NCBI GenBank assembly: GCA_916700875.1
Contig: CAKAKS010000062.1
Coordinates: 12,361,960 to 12,425,959, forward strand
DNA length: 64,000 nucleotides
DNA from: Sebastes aleutianus
Taxonomy: Eukaryota > Chordata > Actinopteri > Perciformes > Sebastidae
Reading direction: 5' to 3'
Below are positions 47,301-59,759 of the stretch, piece after piece. The notes under the pieces were generated by a model, which was not told the DNA's origin, ran no database searches, and saw only the letters and a list, made by a program, of their open reading frames with translations. A program made the position numbers and the translations under genes. Each line of letters starts with the position of its first letter. The stretch's first letter is position 1.

Positions 47301-48412
47301 GTAGGACATTAGGGGCCTTTATGCTTAATACATTATAAAAGTGAAAGTGAAACTTAAAAGCAACACGCTCTAACATGTAAAACTGAATGAAATGTCACAT
47401 TTTGAACACGAACAAAAAAGTTTCTTTAGGTTTAGGCAACAAAACTACAACTTTAGGTTTAGGCAACAAAACTACAACTTCATTAGGGTTAGGCAAAAAA
47501 AAAACAATAACTCATAAAGTTTAGGGAAAATATTGTGTTTTGGGTTAAAATAACAACGAACACCAAGACAACTTTGTCTGCTCCTGTCATAATCACTGCG
47601 GTCGCTAGAGGTCGTGTCCTTTTATACCTTCTTTTGGTGATCTACCATGTGAATAGACGGACACGGACAACTACCAGACCGCACAACGCTGTGAATCCCA
47701 AGGTAGCTACGCCCCAAAGCATCCCCTGCTTTATGGTCTATTTGACTCTAAATGGGACCATAATTTACTAAATGAACATCATGCTGTATTGAAGAAGACT
47801 TGAAACTAGTGATTGAGACCATAAACTCATGTTTACAATGTTTACTGAGGTAATAAATCAAGTGAGAAGTAGGCTCATTTTCTCATAGACTTCTATACAA
47901 TCAGACTTCTTTTTGCAAACAGAGGCGTTGCCACCTGCTGGCTATTAGAAAAAATGCAAGTTTAAGGCACTTCAACACTGGCTTCACTTTTCAGACCTGG
48001 AAGTTGCCCACTGGTACAGACTGAAATATCTCAACAACTATGAGATGCCTTGAAACTTTGTAAATACACACAAAGCTGAATCCACTCTTTCTCTCTCCCT
48101 CCACAGAAAGGAAGGAAGTGCTCTCGTACCCACAAGGCCCCTGAACCCCACCGCCTGTCCTACGCCGGCTGCAGGAGCACTCGCCTGTACAGGCCCAACT
48201 ACTGCGGCGTGTGCAGAGACGGCCGCTGCTGCTCGCCCCGTCGCACACGCACCGCCAGCGTGTCCTTCGCCTGCCCCGACGGCGAACGCTTCAACAGGTC
48301 CGTGATGTTCATCCAGTCCTGCAAGTGCAGCGACGAGTGCAACCACCTCAACGAGGCCGCCATGCCTCCTCAACGATGGCTCTACGGAGACACGCACAAG
48401 TTCATCGACTAG
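41397..48412 (+). CDS. ccn1l: CCN1/CYR61-like matricellular protein, complete 5-exon gene
   Basis: Secreted extracellular-matrix signalling protein that binds integrins and heparan sulfate and modulates growth factors (family knowledge). Exons: 41397-41447, 43351-43564, 44208-44648, 45127-45305, 48107-48412; all borders GT-AG; 396 aa (human CCN1 381). Domains by exon: signal peptide (MGILLLFAVLEVVTVGL); IGFBP (residues about 22-88, GCGCCKVCA); VWC (about 96-161, ending GQCCLTIDC) plus hinge; TSP1 (about 246-287, WSQCSRSCG); C-terminal cystine knot (about 300-385, ending HKFID). The VWC segments EYNGRIYQNG and HQCTCIDGAVGC and TSP1 segment TTSWSQCS match CCN1 rather than CCN2-6, and the CT domain keeps KGRKCSRT. 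The hinge (about 173-207) is oddly rich in Pro and Tyr. Each exon is one domain, as in all CCN genes. Teleosts carry extra ccn1 copies, so the exact paralogue is uncertain. Confidence 0.95.
41934..41951. repeat. (TAG)n microsatellite in ccn1-like intron 1
   Basis: Six TAG triplets in tandem inside the 1.9-kb first intron. Confidence 0.9.
45971..46330. mobile_element. Palindromic MITE in ccn1-like intron 4
   Basis: 360 bp with 26-bp inverted-repeat ends (TAGGGGAGACCGGGGGCAAT and its complement, one mismatch). The terminal TA at each side could be a target duplication. No ORF. Confidence 0.85.
47081..47998. mobile_element. Repeat family E, copy 2, in ccn1-like intron 4
   Basis: Starts GACCATAGACTGTATAAAAG and ends CACTTTTCAGACCTGG. 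It is about 310 bp longer than copy 1 because of an internal segment (about 47240-47690) that includes a tandemly repeated TTTAGGCAACAAAACTACAAC. It ends about 108 bp before coding exon 5. Confidence 0.7.
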
Positions 48413-50560
48413 TGGCGTCATCCCCCCCAACATACATTCCCGCACAAAAAAAGACATTAACTCCCCCCATAGTGATCCCCATTATAGAATAGCTGTCCTT
48501 AGTGTATCTATGAGTAGACGCGAGCGAGGTGAGCACGTCTTTTCTGAAAGATTATTTGGGGAAGAATGGGGAGAAGAAGAATGGGAGCATCTCCGTCTTG
48601 GAAAGAGCAAAGTGACCAGCCCCTGCTTTAGTGTAGATAAAAAGTTGTTTCTGGCCCGGCCAGACTTCCACAGACTGTGACAAAACCTTTACGGTAAACA
48701 TGGATGCAACCAGCCACCATGTTGCTGGCGTGCACCAAAAGTCCCCAGAACTCTTGAGACTTTTTTTCGGGGACGATGGAGCAAGAGCTGACACACACAA
48801 GCAATAACTGCATGTGTTTCTTTTGTTGATAGATTCACATCACAGTTACTGAGCAACAGGTCCGACTAGCCAATAGAAAGCTGGTCTGACGTTGCTTTGG
48901 AGCCAAATATGCACTCTGCTGGAATCAAGTATCTGTGCACTCCAATAACTTAGTATTGATGAACCAAATGAAGACTCGTAGAGAAGACTTGACGGCAGAA
49001 ACTGGGATCGTGACAGCAGAAGATGGAGGGGCATCTCAGATGTTCTTACAGGAGCGTGGCTTGTGTCTTTTGATGGTATTTATTCACTGGTATTTATTGT
49101 TGAGACAGACGTGATGACACAGTGGCCGGCCACCAGGGAAGGCGGAGCTGCTATGTTTGGAGCGTTGAATGGGGGGATCTGAGAGGGACAAAACAGCTGA
49201 GAGCTGTCAGCCGCGTGCGGGAGAGGAGGACTCGCACAGATCCGGGGCTTGACCCCCGGGGGTCACGATTGGAGGTCACGGCGGTCAGAAAGCCATATCT
49301 AATGATGGATGATGAAGGCTACAGGAGAAGAGGCGGCATGTACTAGAAAAAAAACAACCCGATGGGTCGGGGCTTTGTACGCATTAGCGGGGAATATGTC
49401 AAAGGTTGTTTACACAGCTGGACTCGTCCCCATGCCTCGCCTCCACAAGAAACTGAGACATTTAGCAAGCACCACAAGAACAAGCCTGGGATTCTGGCGC
49501 CGAGACGTCAACCGCCTAATTCCACGCAAATTACAATCTTGACTCCGAGAGAAAATCAGCCACTCTCTGGTTTGCTATAAAAATAAAATTTGCGTGTACT
49601 GAGTTAAACATGTAATTTGGGACTCGCGGGCGGAACCGCTCTGGTGCCCGATCCGGGGCCTGTAATCGAGCAGCATGCCAGCTTGCTGACACAAAACAAT
49701 AACTCATGCCTCTTCGTGTTTAAGTGGCGTCTGAAAAATGCTGTTGAAGGCTGTGTTGTCAGGTGACGTCACTGTCAGGGGTGGAGAGGAGCTTTGCGGC
49801 CCTGCAGAGGACGGGGCCAGACGTCAATAAGAACCTATTCCTGAGGACATTTTGGAGGAGGGGAATTCTGTATTATTCTATCATTTCTGTGGCCAAAATC
49901 ATTTACTATGTCTGAACACAAGCATCTCACTTAAAACTGGGACTTGGGTTCAAGTTCACGCACCTTACGACAGCCTTGATTCAAGACCTTTTATCTCACG
50001 CAAAGGTAATACAGAGGGACTTTTATCGTTACTGAATACACATTTTAAATGGGTGATTTGAAGCACCGTTTTATTATTTGAAAGATGTGTTTTTTCTTGT
50101 GCCATAAGATAGTGGCTTTTTTTTCAGTTGTCTGTGAAACTGGAAATTATTTGCATTTTCTACCATCTATGGCTACAGTAGGCTTTCTCTGCTGCCTCGG
50201 AGCCCGACAACCTTATTAGGGAGTTTTAAACTTTACAGGTGATTTAAAAACATTGTGTTGCCATTGCTATTTGCCGATGTAGATGCTGTGGTTTTGGTAC
50301 TGTATGTCTAGTTTTTGTTAAAGGACACTATAGAGCAGCTATGTACAGATGCATCGTTACCTTCTTTGTAGTTCTATCTGCTGTATAAGGGCCAATCCTT
50401 TTACCGAGTTATACTGAAGTAGTCCATGTATAGTTTAGCACTGAACAAAGCAGGGTTCAGATCCTTTATGAGCATTACGTGCCAATTTGAAAGCATGATG
50501 ATTGTATGTCTACCAGTGTACATTAACACCATCTGTAATAATAAAGTCATGCTTTTCAAG
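48413..50560 (+). other. ccn1l: ccn1-like 3' UTR and poly(A) signals
   Basis: About 2.1 kb without a credible ORF follows the TAG stop. AATAAA at 50540-50545 is followed about 25 nt later by an A-tract; a second AATAAA lies at 50664-50669. Two GTATTTATT elements at about 49073-49099 resemble AU-rich instability elements, expected for an immediate-early transcript like CCN1. The transcript end is inferred. Confidence 0.55.
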
Positions 50561-50812
50561 ATTACATATAAAAAAAAAAAAAAGACTTGTTCCTCACGAC
50601 AAACTGGTTGCTGAACACACGTTGGATTTTAGAGTTGGAATGAGTTCATCATTTTGCATTTTTAATAAAGACATTTTCACCCCTACACTTGGTGTTGAAC
50701 ATTTACCAAAGTGGTCATTTTTTCTATCATGTAGATGAACTGACTGAATGTTGATTTCGTACATTGGAGTGTTTTGAGCTAATATCTGCATGCTACTGTA
50801 AAATGCTCACGA

Positions 50813-51811
50813 TAGAGTGCTACAGGAATGAGTCCTAAAACCGAATAGGAGTTAGTATTTCAGTAATTCTGGTTCCCTCGTCTGGAAGACAATAGTTTTT
50901 TTGAATGGGTTTTTAGTTAGAGGCCTGAGATGAGGTCTGTGGTTCACACAAGCTGAAGAGATTTTAACATTTTGTTCTACAATATAAAATACGTCAGTAA
51001 TTATCCCACTCATGAATTCTGAAGCTTTTTTTTTTGCATGTATTAAAAAAGGCTAAATGAGATTACTAGATATCATCACGCGGACTTTTCCGCCTTTACA
51101 GCCTCGTTGTGTTTATACTCGTTACACTGTGTTTTGTACTAATTAGAAAATGTTAGCATGCTAAACTCACTATGATGATCATGGTAAACAGCATTTAGCT
51201 CACAGCACGGTCCACACAGAGTTCTACAGGAATGAGTCTTAAAACCCGGAAATGAGTTAGTAGTTTAGCATCACCGGTTCCCTTGAATGGAAGTCAATGG
51301 GTTTTTAGTTAGATGCCTGAAATAAGGTCTGTGGTTAACACAAGCTTAAGAGATTTTAATGTTTTGTTCTACGACATAAAAGACATCAGTAAATATCCCA
51401 CTTGTGAATTTTGAAGCCTTTATGTGTCTTAAAAAGGGCGGTTGCTAACAAGTGGCTAAATGAGACTAAACGTCATCACGCTGACTCGTCCGCCTTTACA
51501 GCCTTGTATATATATATATATTCACGCTGATGTGACCACGGTGTAGTTTGTTTATAGCCTAACGTTAGCTTTTTACTTCTGGCGATTGCATTCACACTTC
51601 AAAAAAATCATAAGTGTTTTTCATTTGTGGAGATTATTTTATGGAACAAAAGTAGTATCATAAATGTGTTGTTTGCCACAGAGCTTATTTTCTGAAATAA
51701 TCCAAAACCCAATGGAAAAATGTCATTGTTTTTTTGTCGAGGGAACCCAGGGCGATGCTAACTTCCTGGTTGGACTACAAAATGCATCATCCCTGCACCA
51801 CTCTATGACGA
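50813..51811. mobile_element. Two neighbouring copies of repeat family G
   Basis: TAGAGTGCTACAGGAATGAGTC (50813) and GAGTTCTACAGGAATGAGTC (51218) begin two direct copies of a sequence sharing GGGTTTTTAGTTAGA and GAGATTTTAA; a third, inverted and shorter copy is at 53148-53383. The second copy extends to CACCACTCTA near 51808. They occupy the space between the convergent ccn1-like and ddx39a genes. Confidence 0.65.
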
Positions 51812-52318
51812 TGCTAATACCACATTATCATGCTTACATTTGCTAATTAACACTGAACATTTTGTGATTGTAGGTGTGGTTGAACTATTTTTAAAACCCT
51901 CAAAATACCAACAGATACACATTAAGCATCAATTATTTATTTACATGGCTTGCTAATGACATAATCAGAATGGGCAAATTCACCACTAGGACTCCCACTT
52001 GGTGACTTCATTTATTTGGAGGCATTCAATTGGAAATTCAAAGAAAGAGCTGCCATGTGAGCCAAAATGTTCTTAATTATCACTACATAATTTTAAAATC
52101 CGACTGTTGCATTGGAGGGAAAAAAACAACACAAAACTTTCTATACAAACTAGTTTGAACATTAAAAAAGGGCTAAAAATCACTTGTTCCTCAGAACTAC
52201 TTTTTCTATACGTTTCCCTGAAGCTCTGCTTGAGATAGAAATTAATGATAAATGGGGGTTGAGACAAGAATAGCCTCACAAGAGACCACAACAGTAAAAA
52301 TGGCATTTTATAAAAAGT

Positions 52319-52530
52319 TTTAATTTCATTAAGCAAAGAAAAAAATAACAGTAAAAGACAAATTAAAAATCGACCATACCCCCCCCCGTCCCCAAAAGCT
52401 GACAATAAAAATAAATGTTCGGTGAATATAGAGAACGAGCAGAGCTTTCAAATCAACAGTGAAATACGTCTACTTCCAAATACAAGACACAGGATCCATG
52501 AAGAGGAGGCTTTCTGCTTGGCTGGATGAC
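52319..52530 (-). other. ddx39a: ddx39a 3' UTR, with variant poly(A) signal
   Basis: After the TGA at 52533-52531 the minus strand runs without coding potential to an ATTAAA variant hexamer at 52324-52319. No canonical AATAAA lies closer; one occurs further downstream near 51.94 kb. The end of the transcript is therefore uncertain. Confidence 0.35.
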
Positions 52531-55500
52531 TCATCTGGACTGCTCGACTAAAGAAGGGGACAAGAGGAGGAGAGACGTGTAAAAAGACCAGCACGATGAG
52601 CAACAGCTGAGCATACCAACTTTTCAGCGCCAGGTTAAACATGTGAAGGCCAGTTTCCATTTGATGAGAGCCCCACAGTTACGTGGCAGCACCAACTGCT
52701 GTCTCTAAAGGTTTATCATACCAGTTTATCATCTGTTTGGCTGATCTTTAGCTGACAAGATCTCACTGGATTAAACAGCCCGGCGAAACACAGATCATCA
52801 ACAATTAGCAGAGATATGATGTTTAGATAGTAAAGTGCTTTGAACCCATTTACCCACAAATAACTATCATTCCAGTAGGCCAGCTTTAGTAAAGAGATCA
52901 AGCATGGCAGGCATTCGGAAACAGAAAGGCTTACTGTAAGAGGAGATGTCGATCTCGTCTGGCAGCTCGGCCACGTTGACCTCGAAGCGGTCCTGCACGT
53001 CGTTCAGGGTCTTGGCGTCGGTTTCGTCCGACACAAAGGTTATAGCCAGGCCTTTGGTTCCAAACCTGCCAGCACGGGCAACCTGACAGATGCAGAGAAA
53101 GGCCCGAGGGAGTTAAAACCACAAACACATGTACCAAATATATAATATAGTGCTACAGGAATGACGTATTTTTGTAGGCCAACCAGGAAGTTAGCATTTT
53201 ATATTGTACGTTTTATAACAAAACGTTAAAATCTCTTCAACTTGTGTTAACGAAAGACCTTATTTCAGGCATCTAATTAAAAACCCATTCAAAAAACCCT
53301 ATTGACTTCCAGACGAGGGAACCGGAAGTGCTAAAATACTAACTCATTTCCAGGTTTTAGGACTCATTCCTGCAGAACTCTATTCTTAACACAACAAGCG
53401 ACTCATGCAGAGGTTATGGCCCGCCACTTAGGCATTAAAAAACAAAATTCTTTAAAACCAACTTCCCGGAATGCAACGATTCTACAAAGAACAAACATTA
53501 AAAAAAGAGAAAAACAGGTAGAGGTATTTCCCCTCTGCAGTTCTCACCCTGTGCAAATAGGTGTCAGAATCTTCTGGCATGTCGTAGTTGAAGACGATGT
53601 TGACCCGCTCGATGTCCATCCCTCGGCCAAACAGGTTAGTGGCCACCAGGATCCGCCTTTGGAAGTCCTTGAACTGCTGATAGCGAGACAGCCTGTGGAG
53701 TAAGAAGGGACAGGACAGAGCCCAGAGAGGGAATTATCAACACAGCTGCTGAAGCCATTACTGGACTGAATCCCTCTTTGAAGGCAATGATGTGTTGAGT
53801 TAACTGACGAGGCCTCATGCTCCATAAACATACTCGGCATTCGGAGCTCAATAGAGCATATGTTTATGAGAGCAGGTATGTCAGATGAAGAGTCTCACCT
53901 CTCCTCCTGAGCCATTCCCCTGTGGATGGCAATGGCAGGGAAATTCTGTTCCACCAGGAGCTGGGCCAGAGCGACGCAGCGCTGCACTGACTTGACGAAG
54001 ATCACCACCTAGAGGCAAAGCAACGGCATTGAAATACAGCTGCTGAGGCAGCATGGGCCAGAAACATAAAGCACTTGATGGACTTTAAGTCCATCAAAAA
54101 GTCAACAGTATGTCACATAGAAGTGGTGTACATCATCTGAAAGCTGGGAACCTGAAGATTCATTTGAGATGCAGCTCAGCACTGTGTGACAAGTTGTTAA
54201 CTTATTTTACAGTTTATTTCCTTCGGAAACCCAGGCAATAGATTTTAAGGTCACATTAAGTAATACAATTACTGATTTTTAAAAAAAAATATTTGCTCCT
54301 ATACTTGACAACAATAAGGAAACATTTAATTAGTACAATATGCCAAATGTTACTGGGACATTCGTGCACCGTGCAACAGCGCCATCACTTTACCTGGTTG
54401 AACTCCAACACGTCAAGCAGGTCAAAGAGCTTGCGGTTCTTCTCGCTGTCCTTCAGCTTGCAGTAGTACTGTTGCAGGCCGTGGAGTGTAAGTTTGGTCT
54501 CGTCGTCCACAAATACTTCCATGGGCTGTACAGGAGGAGATGACAGAGGGTCACTTAAGTATACTTGCTAAGTATATAGTTACAGTAACCAAGTGTGTAA
54601 CATAAATCTAAAATGTGCAGTGGCTATGATGAACAAGCACTTTTCTTACTGATAAAACTGTGATAATTCGGAAGTAACAATGCTTCATCGATCACTTACA
54701 TCCTGCATGAACTTGCGGCAGACGGGTCGGATCTCCTTACTCAGTGTGGCGCTGAACATCATGACCTGCTTCTCATGAGGTGTGATCTTGAAGATCTCCT
54801 GTACGTCACGCCTCATGTCTGTTACACAAAGAGAGGTCAGAGACATACAAACACATATAGAATTAAATGTTGTTTGGAGGGAGGGTGCCCGCACCGGCCA
54901 ATATTCAACAACAACAAAACACACACCTAGCTGCTCCAACATTTTATCACACTCGTCCAGGACAAAGTGCTTGACGTTCTTCAGGGTGAGGGTCTTGTTG
55001 CGGATGAGAGCGAGGATGCGGCCCGGCGTTCCGACCACGATATGAGGGCAGTTCTTCTTCAAGACGTCTTCGTCCTTCTTGATGGCCATGCCACCAAAGA
55101 ATACCGCTGCCTTTACCGAGGACATGTACTTGGAGAAACGCTCATACTCTTTACTGATCTGGAAGGCCAGCTCTCGTGTGTGACACATGACTAATACAGA
55201 CACCTGAGGAGTAGACACACAGAAACAGAATCAGACACTTTGCATGTTGACAATTTAATGCATCCTGATATATTTTCAAGCAGTAAGGGTAACATTTTGA
55301 TCCAACCCTTGCAACAGGACATGAGAGCTTTACTTAATACAAGACTCAACTTTAAAGTAATTCACGGAAATGTAAACAACACCCTTATGAAATTGCAGGT
55401 TTTTGAAATGCAAAGACAGATGTAACAATGTAAATGTTACACTTGTTCCATCTTTAAATGTGATCTTCCAACAAACAAAAAGAGAAAAAACAAACTAGTT

Positions 55501-58500
55501 TATTATTAGGAACATTTAAATAACTAGAATTACCGCCTCGCAGTTGTATGCCTCCGCAAACCAGTGAAGTTGCCGTTTACATCCGTGTCTGTCTAAAATG
55601 TCATAATTTTATCCTATTAGACATTTGTGTGGAATTGTAATAATTGGGATATGAAGTTATGGCCAAAAAACGGTTTTTTTTGAGGTCACAGTGACCTTTG
55701 ACCTCCAAAATCGTTCATCTTGGAGTCCAAGTGGGGGTTTTATGCCAATTTCAAAAAATTCCCTCAAGGTGTTCCTGAGGTTCACAAGAATGGTATGGAC
55801 AGACAACCCGAACACATAATGCCTCCGTCCACAGCTGTCGCGGATGCATAATAAAAATATTACAATTATAATACTGCATCACTACAGTAATCTTTATACC
55901 TCATTGCTTGTGTGTGGGAAAGCATTGTCTATTCAGTTCACATGCAAAATGAGGACCAGGGAGTTACTTTGTGATTAGCAAGTTTTAGCAGAGTACCGGT
56001 GCAAGGGAGAGATAAGAAACGAAACTACAGATTTACTAAAAGTACAATCTGTGCTCCTCTCTGGACATTCAGATTATCTGAATACACGTGACAACTTTGT
56101 TATATTGCGAGGGACAACATATTTTCTCTCACAAAGTCTTTGCGAATAAGTCTCTATTAACTTTGCACATTTAGATTTTTGCCTAGGCAAATTTGGTAAA
56201 GTATACTTAAATATATAAATGTAAATAATTACAAAATACTTAACAAATTTACACAATAAATAAAACCTAACCCGATTTCAATAATTTAACACTACACAGC
56301 AGAGTACTAATAACAGATAAATCAATTTTGAGTTGGTATTCTTGGAACTTCAGTAATTCTTTTGCAGAAATATTATTATATTTGCTTACTCAGCAAAATC
56401 AGACCTCTCCCCTGATTAATTGCATGTCCTGCACAGAAGAAAACCCTCTCAGCCCCTTTGTGTGCAGCGAGTGGGAGAGCAAACTGGTTCTTGACTGCAG
56501 TGAAATATTTTTTTAAAAAGCAAAATGGCAACAAATATGGATTGAAACAGAATATTTTGTTAGATAAAAACATGTTGTGAATTTTGGAAATGATTACATC
56601 CATCTTTTCTCAACATATTCTGACTCTTGGACTGAGCATTTGCAATTACAGAGCCGAGGAGTGCCGACGCGCTCTTGTGTGAGAGTGAGTTATTAATAAT
56701 AATAATAATTAGAATGTCAACATTATGAATGAAGCTCCGAACTGTTTGGTACAGTCCTCGTGCTTTATAAATGGAAGACTTACAATCCACGTTACATTAC
56801 TAACATGAGGAAAGGCTGCTGTTGTGCCCGGTGTTTGTATCCTTTCAAGTGAAATATAGCCACACTGTGCTGTATCGTACCAAAGGAAGAGACAGCTTGT
56901 AGCAGACTGGGCATTGTTTACTTTTTATACAGTTTAGCTTCAGACTTTTTAAGTGTGTTTAAAATGTAATCTAGCTAGGATCTGACGGTACGCTAACTGC
57001 TGGCGCTGCGAACGAGCACCAGACGGGGCTCAGGCATTCAAGTTGCACCGAAATCTGCGTTGCCATTTGGTTTGGTAGATGCATGTTGGATTTCGGTAAA
57101 AATCCCTATTGGGAGCATCCCTGAGTTTTCTCCACGTCCTCTCATCAACTTTGGAGGGTCGCACTGCTCTTTGCAATGTCTCTATGGTGCCACACTTCTT
57201 AGACTTTTTATATCCACTGTATGCATGGAGAATTTAATTATTAGAATCCGAGCGGAAACTTAAAAACAGACTTGAAAAGTTTCTTGTGACACTATATAAA
57301 TAATGTAGTGATGTGTAGTTATAATTAACAGCCATTCTGTCATGATCATGATTTGTGCAGTCTTCATTGTGAGACATATCTGCACATCATGTTTGTGCTA
57401 TGCCAGCACAGGAGAAAAGTTGAGTAAAACCCATGTGCATTATAAGACCATTCATAAGATCTAGGTGCTTTTACTAAACATGTGGTTAATTATCTGCCGT
57501 AACTAGCTTTCGGCCATTGCTTTCCATCCCCAACTTTCATAAGCTGAGGCTGGAAGGAATTCATTAATTCGAGGTGTACCGTTGTGTGTACTAGATCAAA
57601 TGTCAGGATGAGACTTTTATATTGGGGATGTAAACAAATCTTTTTTTTTTTTTTTTTAAAACGCAAACAAAAGCCTGTTTCTGATTGTGTGCCAATTTCT
57701 ACGTTCTATTTTTGTTGAAGACAATCCACGACCATGCTTCCGTTACTTGATCCAATACATAGACCTAAAGTGTTGAACATGCGTACTAACCTGTCCATCA
57801 ACAGGTTCAATCTGCTGCAGTGTAGCCAGCACAAACACGGCCGTCTTGCCCATACCAGATTTCGCTTGGCACAGGATGTCCATACCCAGGATAGCTTGTG
57901 GGATGCACTCATGCTGGACTAAATAAAAAAACAAGACAGATTTAAGCCAGTGCATTCACGATATGGTTAGAAAAACAAGTATTTCAAGCTACTGTACAAA
58001 GCGTGCAGACATGTGGCAGCCCCGCTAGGGCATTTAATTGAAAAAGCAATGTGGCCTACTGCAAATTTCAAATTGCAGGAGGTGCAATATTTGTTAAAAG
58101 GCAAACATTGTGATGCTGCAGAGATGTCCTGTCCTATACATATTATATTCTTCAGACTTAAAAGGGACTGTTGATAGAATCAGAAATTGCTTGTTAACAG
58201 CGACACATGTGGCCGTTAAGCCAACGAAAGTCAGCGTCGTGTTGCTCGCACTCGCTCTACATAGATGAACAAGCATCGGCCAAAACTAGTGAGGCGACAC
58301 ACGTCAGCTAAAACCACAATACCACTCTATATTTCAGCTGCTTGGCAGTAATGTTAGCTGAGCAGATGAAGGTCTCCCCATAAATCAATGCTGATCCTAG
58401 TGTTGGCTTTTCCTGCTTCAGCCTCCCGACCACGGCCAGAGGGAACACGGGAGACACCGGAGTTTTGGTCAGAGACGATAACGTTACTCGCTCCGGAGCC

Positions 58501-59513
58501 CCGTCACTTCAGGAAACAAAACACTGGAATCCTCTGTTGGTCTGGGGGAGCTGCAGCATTTATTTCTGCTAAACTTACTCTTCTGCAGTGTGTAGTGTGC
58601 GCGCATGCACGTGAGAGGTGGAGCGAGAGAGCGAGTGAGAATGAGCGCGCTGTGTGAGTGAGGCCAAGCAGGCAGGCAGAGGAGCAGAGTACAGAATCGA
58701 CTCCGGCCCTGGAGACCAAAGCTACTGTCTCTCCTATGTCTGGCCGCGGTCGGGGGGGGCTGGAGCAGGAAGAGTTGACACTGGTTTGCAAGACTGGCTT
58801 CACTAGATATAACTTTGCGGTTTTGGTGCTTCTGTGTAGTTTGTGTTGGAGTCTGAACAGCATAGCCACACACGAGCGCGCATGGGACACCGACCCGCAA
58901 TGATTTATACGCGTAAGACGTTACAAAGAGCACCTTTAAGAAAACATCTTTGTTTGGTACAGATTACTGCAAAAATCACACCATAAACATTTTAATGTTT
59001 TTCAATGAAAATGAGAACAAAAAGATCATTCCCACTAATATAAGATCATTCCCACTAATATCGCAATATCACTGAAAATAATCGCAATTAGATATGTTTT
59101 AAAAATCGTTCAGCACTACTTGCTATTATTGTAACATTTTGCATTTATGGACACGTAAATACATATAGTTCATGTAACTTGTGTACAGTAAGGGCATGGT
59201 GTTAAAAACTTCCTAAGATGATAAATGAACTCCACTGAAAATACCTCACTTGGACAAGCCTGTTTGCCATATTTAACAAATGGTAAACAACCATATGTCC
59301 CTCACCTTCAGACGGATGCTCAAAACCACAGTCGATGATGGCCCGGAGAAGCTCTGGTTTGAGCAGAAAATCTCTGAAGCCAGAGCTGTGGATGGAAACG
59401 TAGGAACCCTTCACCTCCTTCTTGCTGGCAGGGGCTGCGCTCTCAGGTGCTCCTTGAGGCTCCTCGTCCTCTTCATAATCGAGCAGCTCGTTATCAACAT
59501 CATTCTCTGCCAT
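52531..59513 (-). CDS. ddx39a: DEAD-box RNA helicase DDX39A (UAP56 family), complete
   Basis: Nuclear ATP-dependent RNA helicase that acts in splicing and, within TREX, loads the export adaptor ALYREF onto mRNA (family knowledge). Coding exons on the minus strand: 59513-59306, 57918-57791, 55203-54927, 54818-54700, 54525-54394, 54008-53899, 53692-53548, 53082-52935, 52547-52531. All have GT-AG borders and consistent phases, giving 427 aa, the length of human DDX39A. Visible motifs: Q motif (HPSEVQHECIPQ, about 66-77), Walker A (AKSGMGKT, 88-95), TREL, TPGR, DECD (195-198, the UAP56-type variant of DEAD), SAT (227-229), and HRVARAGRFG around 371-380. The acidic N-terminus DYEEDEEPQ and C-terminus YIEQSR favour DDX39A over DDX39B. 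No disrupted motif. Which of the teleost ddx39a copies this is cannot be told here. Confidence 0.96.
53148..53383. mobile_element. Family G MITE in ddx39a intron
   Basis: 236 bp, ends TAGTGCTACAGGAATGA and TCATTCCTGCAGAACTCTA as inverted repeats. It lies between the exons ending at 53548 and starting at 53082. Confidence 0.75.
55536..55860. mobile_element. Fish repeat with nuclear-receptor-like motifs in ddx39a intron
   Basis: ACCGCCTCGCAGTTGTATGCC to TGCATAATAAAA, a widespread teleost repeat. It contains AGGTCACAGTGACCT (55683-55697) and TGACCTTTGACCT (55692-55704). It sits in the long intron between coding exons 2 and 3 of ddx39a. Confidence 0.55.
58158..58939. mobile_element. TTAA-ended element, family D (copy 2)
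   Basis: 782 bp from TTAAAAGGGACTG to GAGCACCTTTAA in the intron between the first two coding exons of ddx39a. Compared with copy 1 it lacks the left arm of the hairpin and has an extra segment (about 58735-58870) also found at 10.79-10.88 kb. Confidence 0.75.
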
Positions 59514-59759
59514 TGTGTCTGTCTGAAAAAAGAGGGGAAAATTTGGTCTTCAAATCTGTTCATTCATCATCTGCCATGACTCTCTCTCACTGGGTGTAGC
59601 ATGGGGAGGCTGTTAAATGAGCCCAGCTGTCTTTTACCAGCTGTTGTTGCCATTCTTTGTTCCAGATTTCACCACAAGTACATTTCCATAGCATGTTTGT
59701 TGAAATATGTGTTTGTCTCAATTTGTTACAATAGGAGTTTGGTTTGTGTAAATAGTGGC

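Noticed and set aside
58484..58933. 149- and 128-codon ORFs within the ddx39a intron
   Set aside because: Both lie wholly inside the family D transposon copy and have no counterpart in its other copy.
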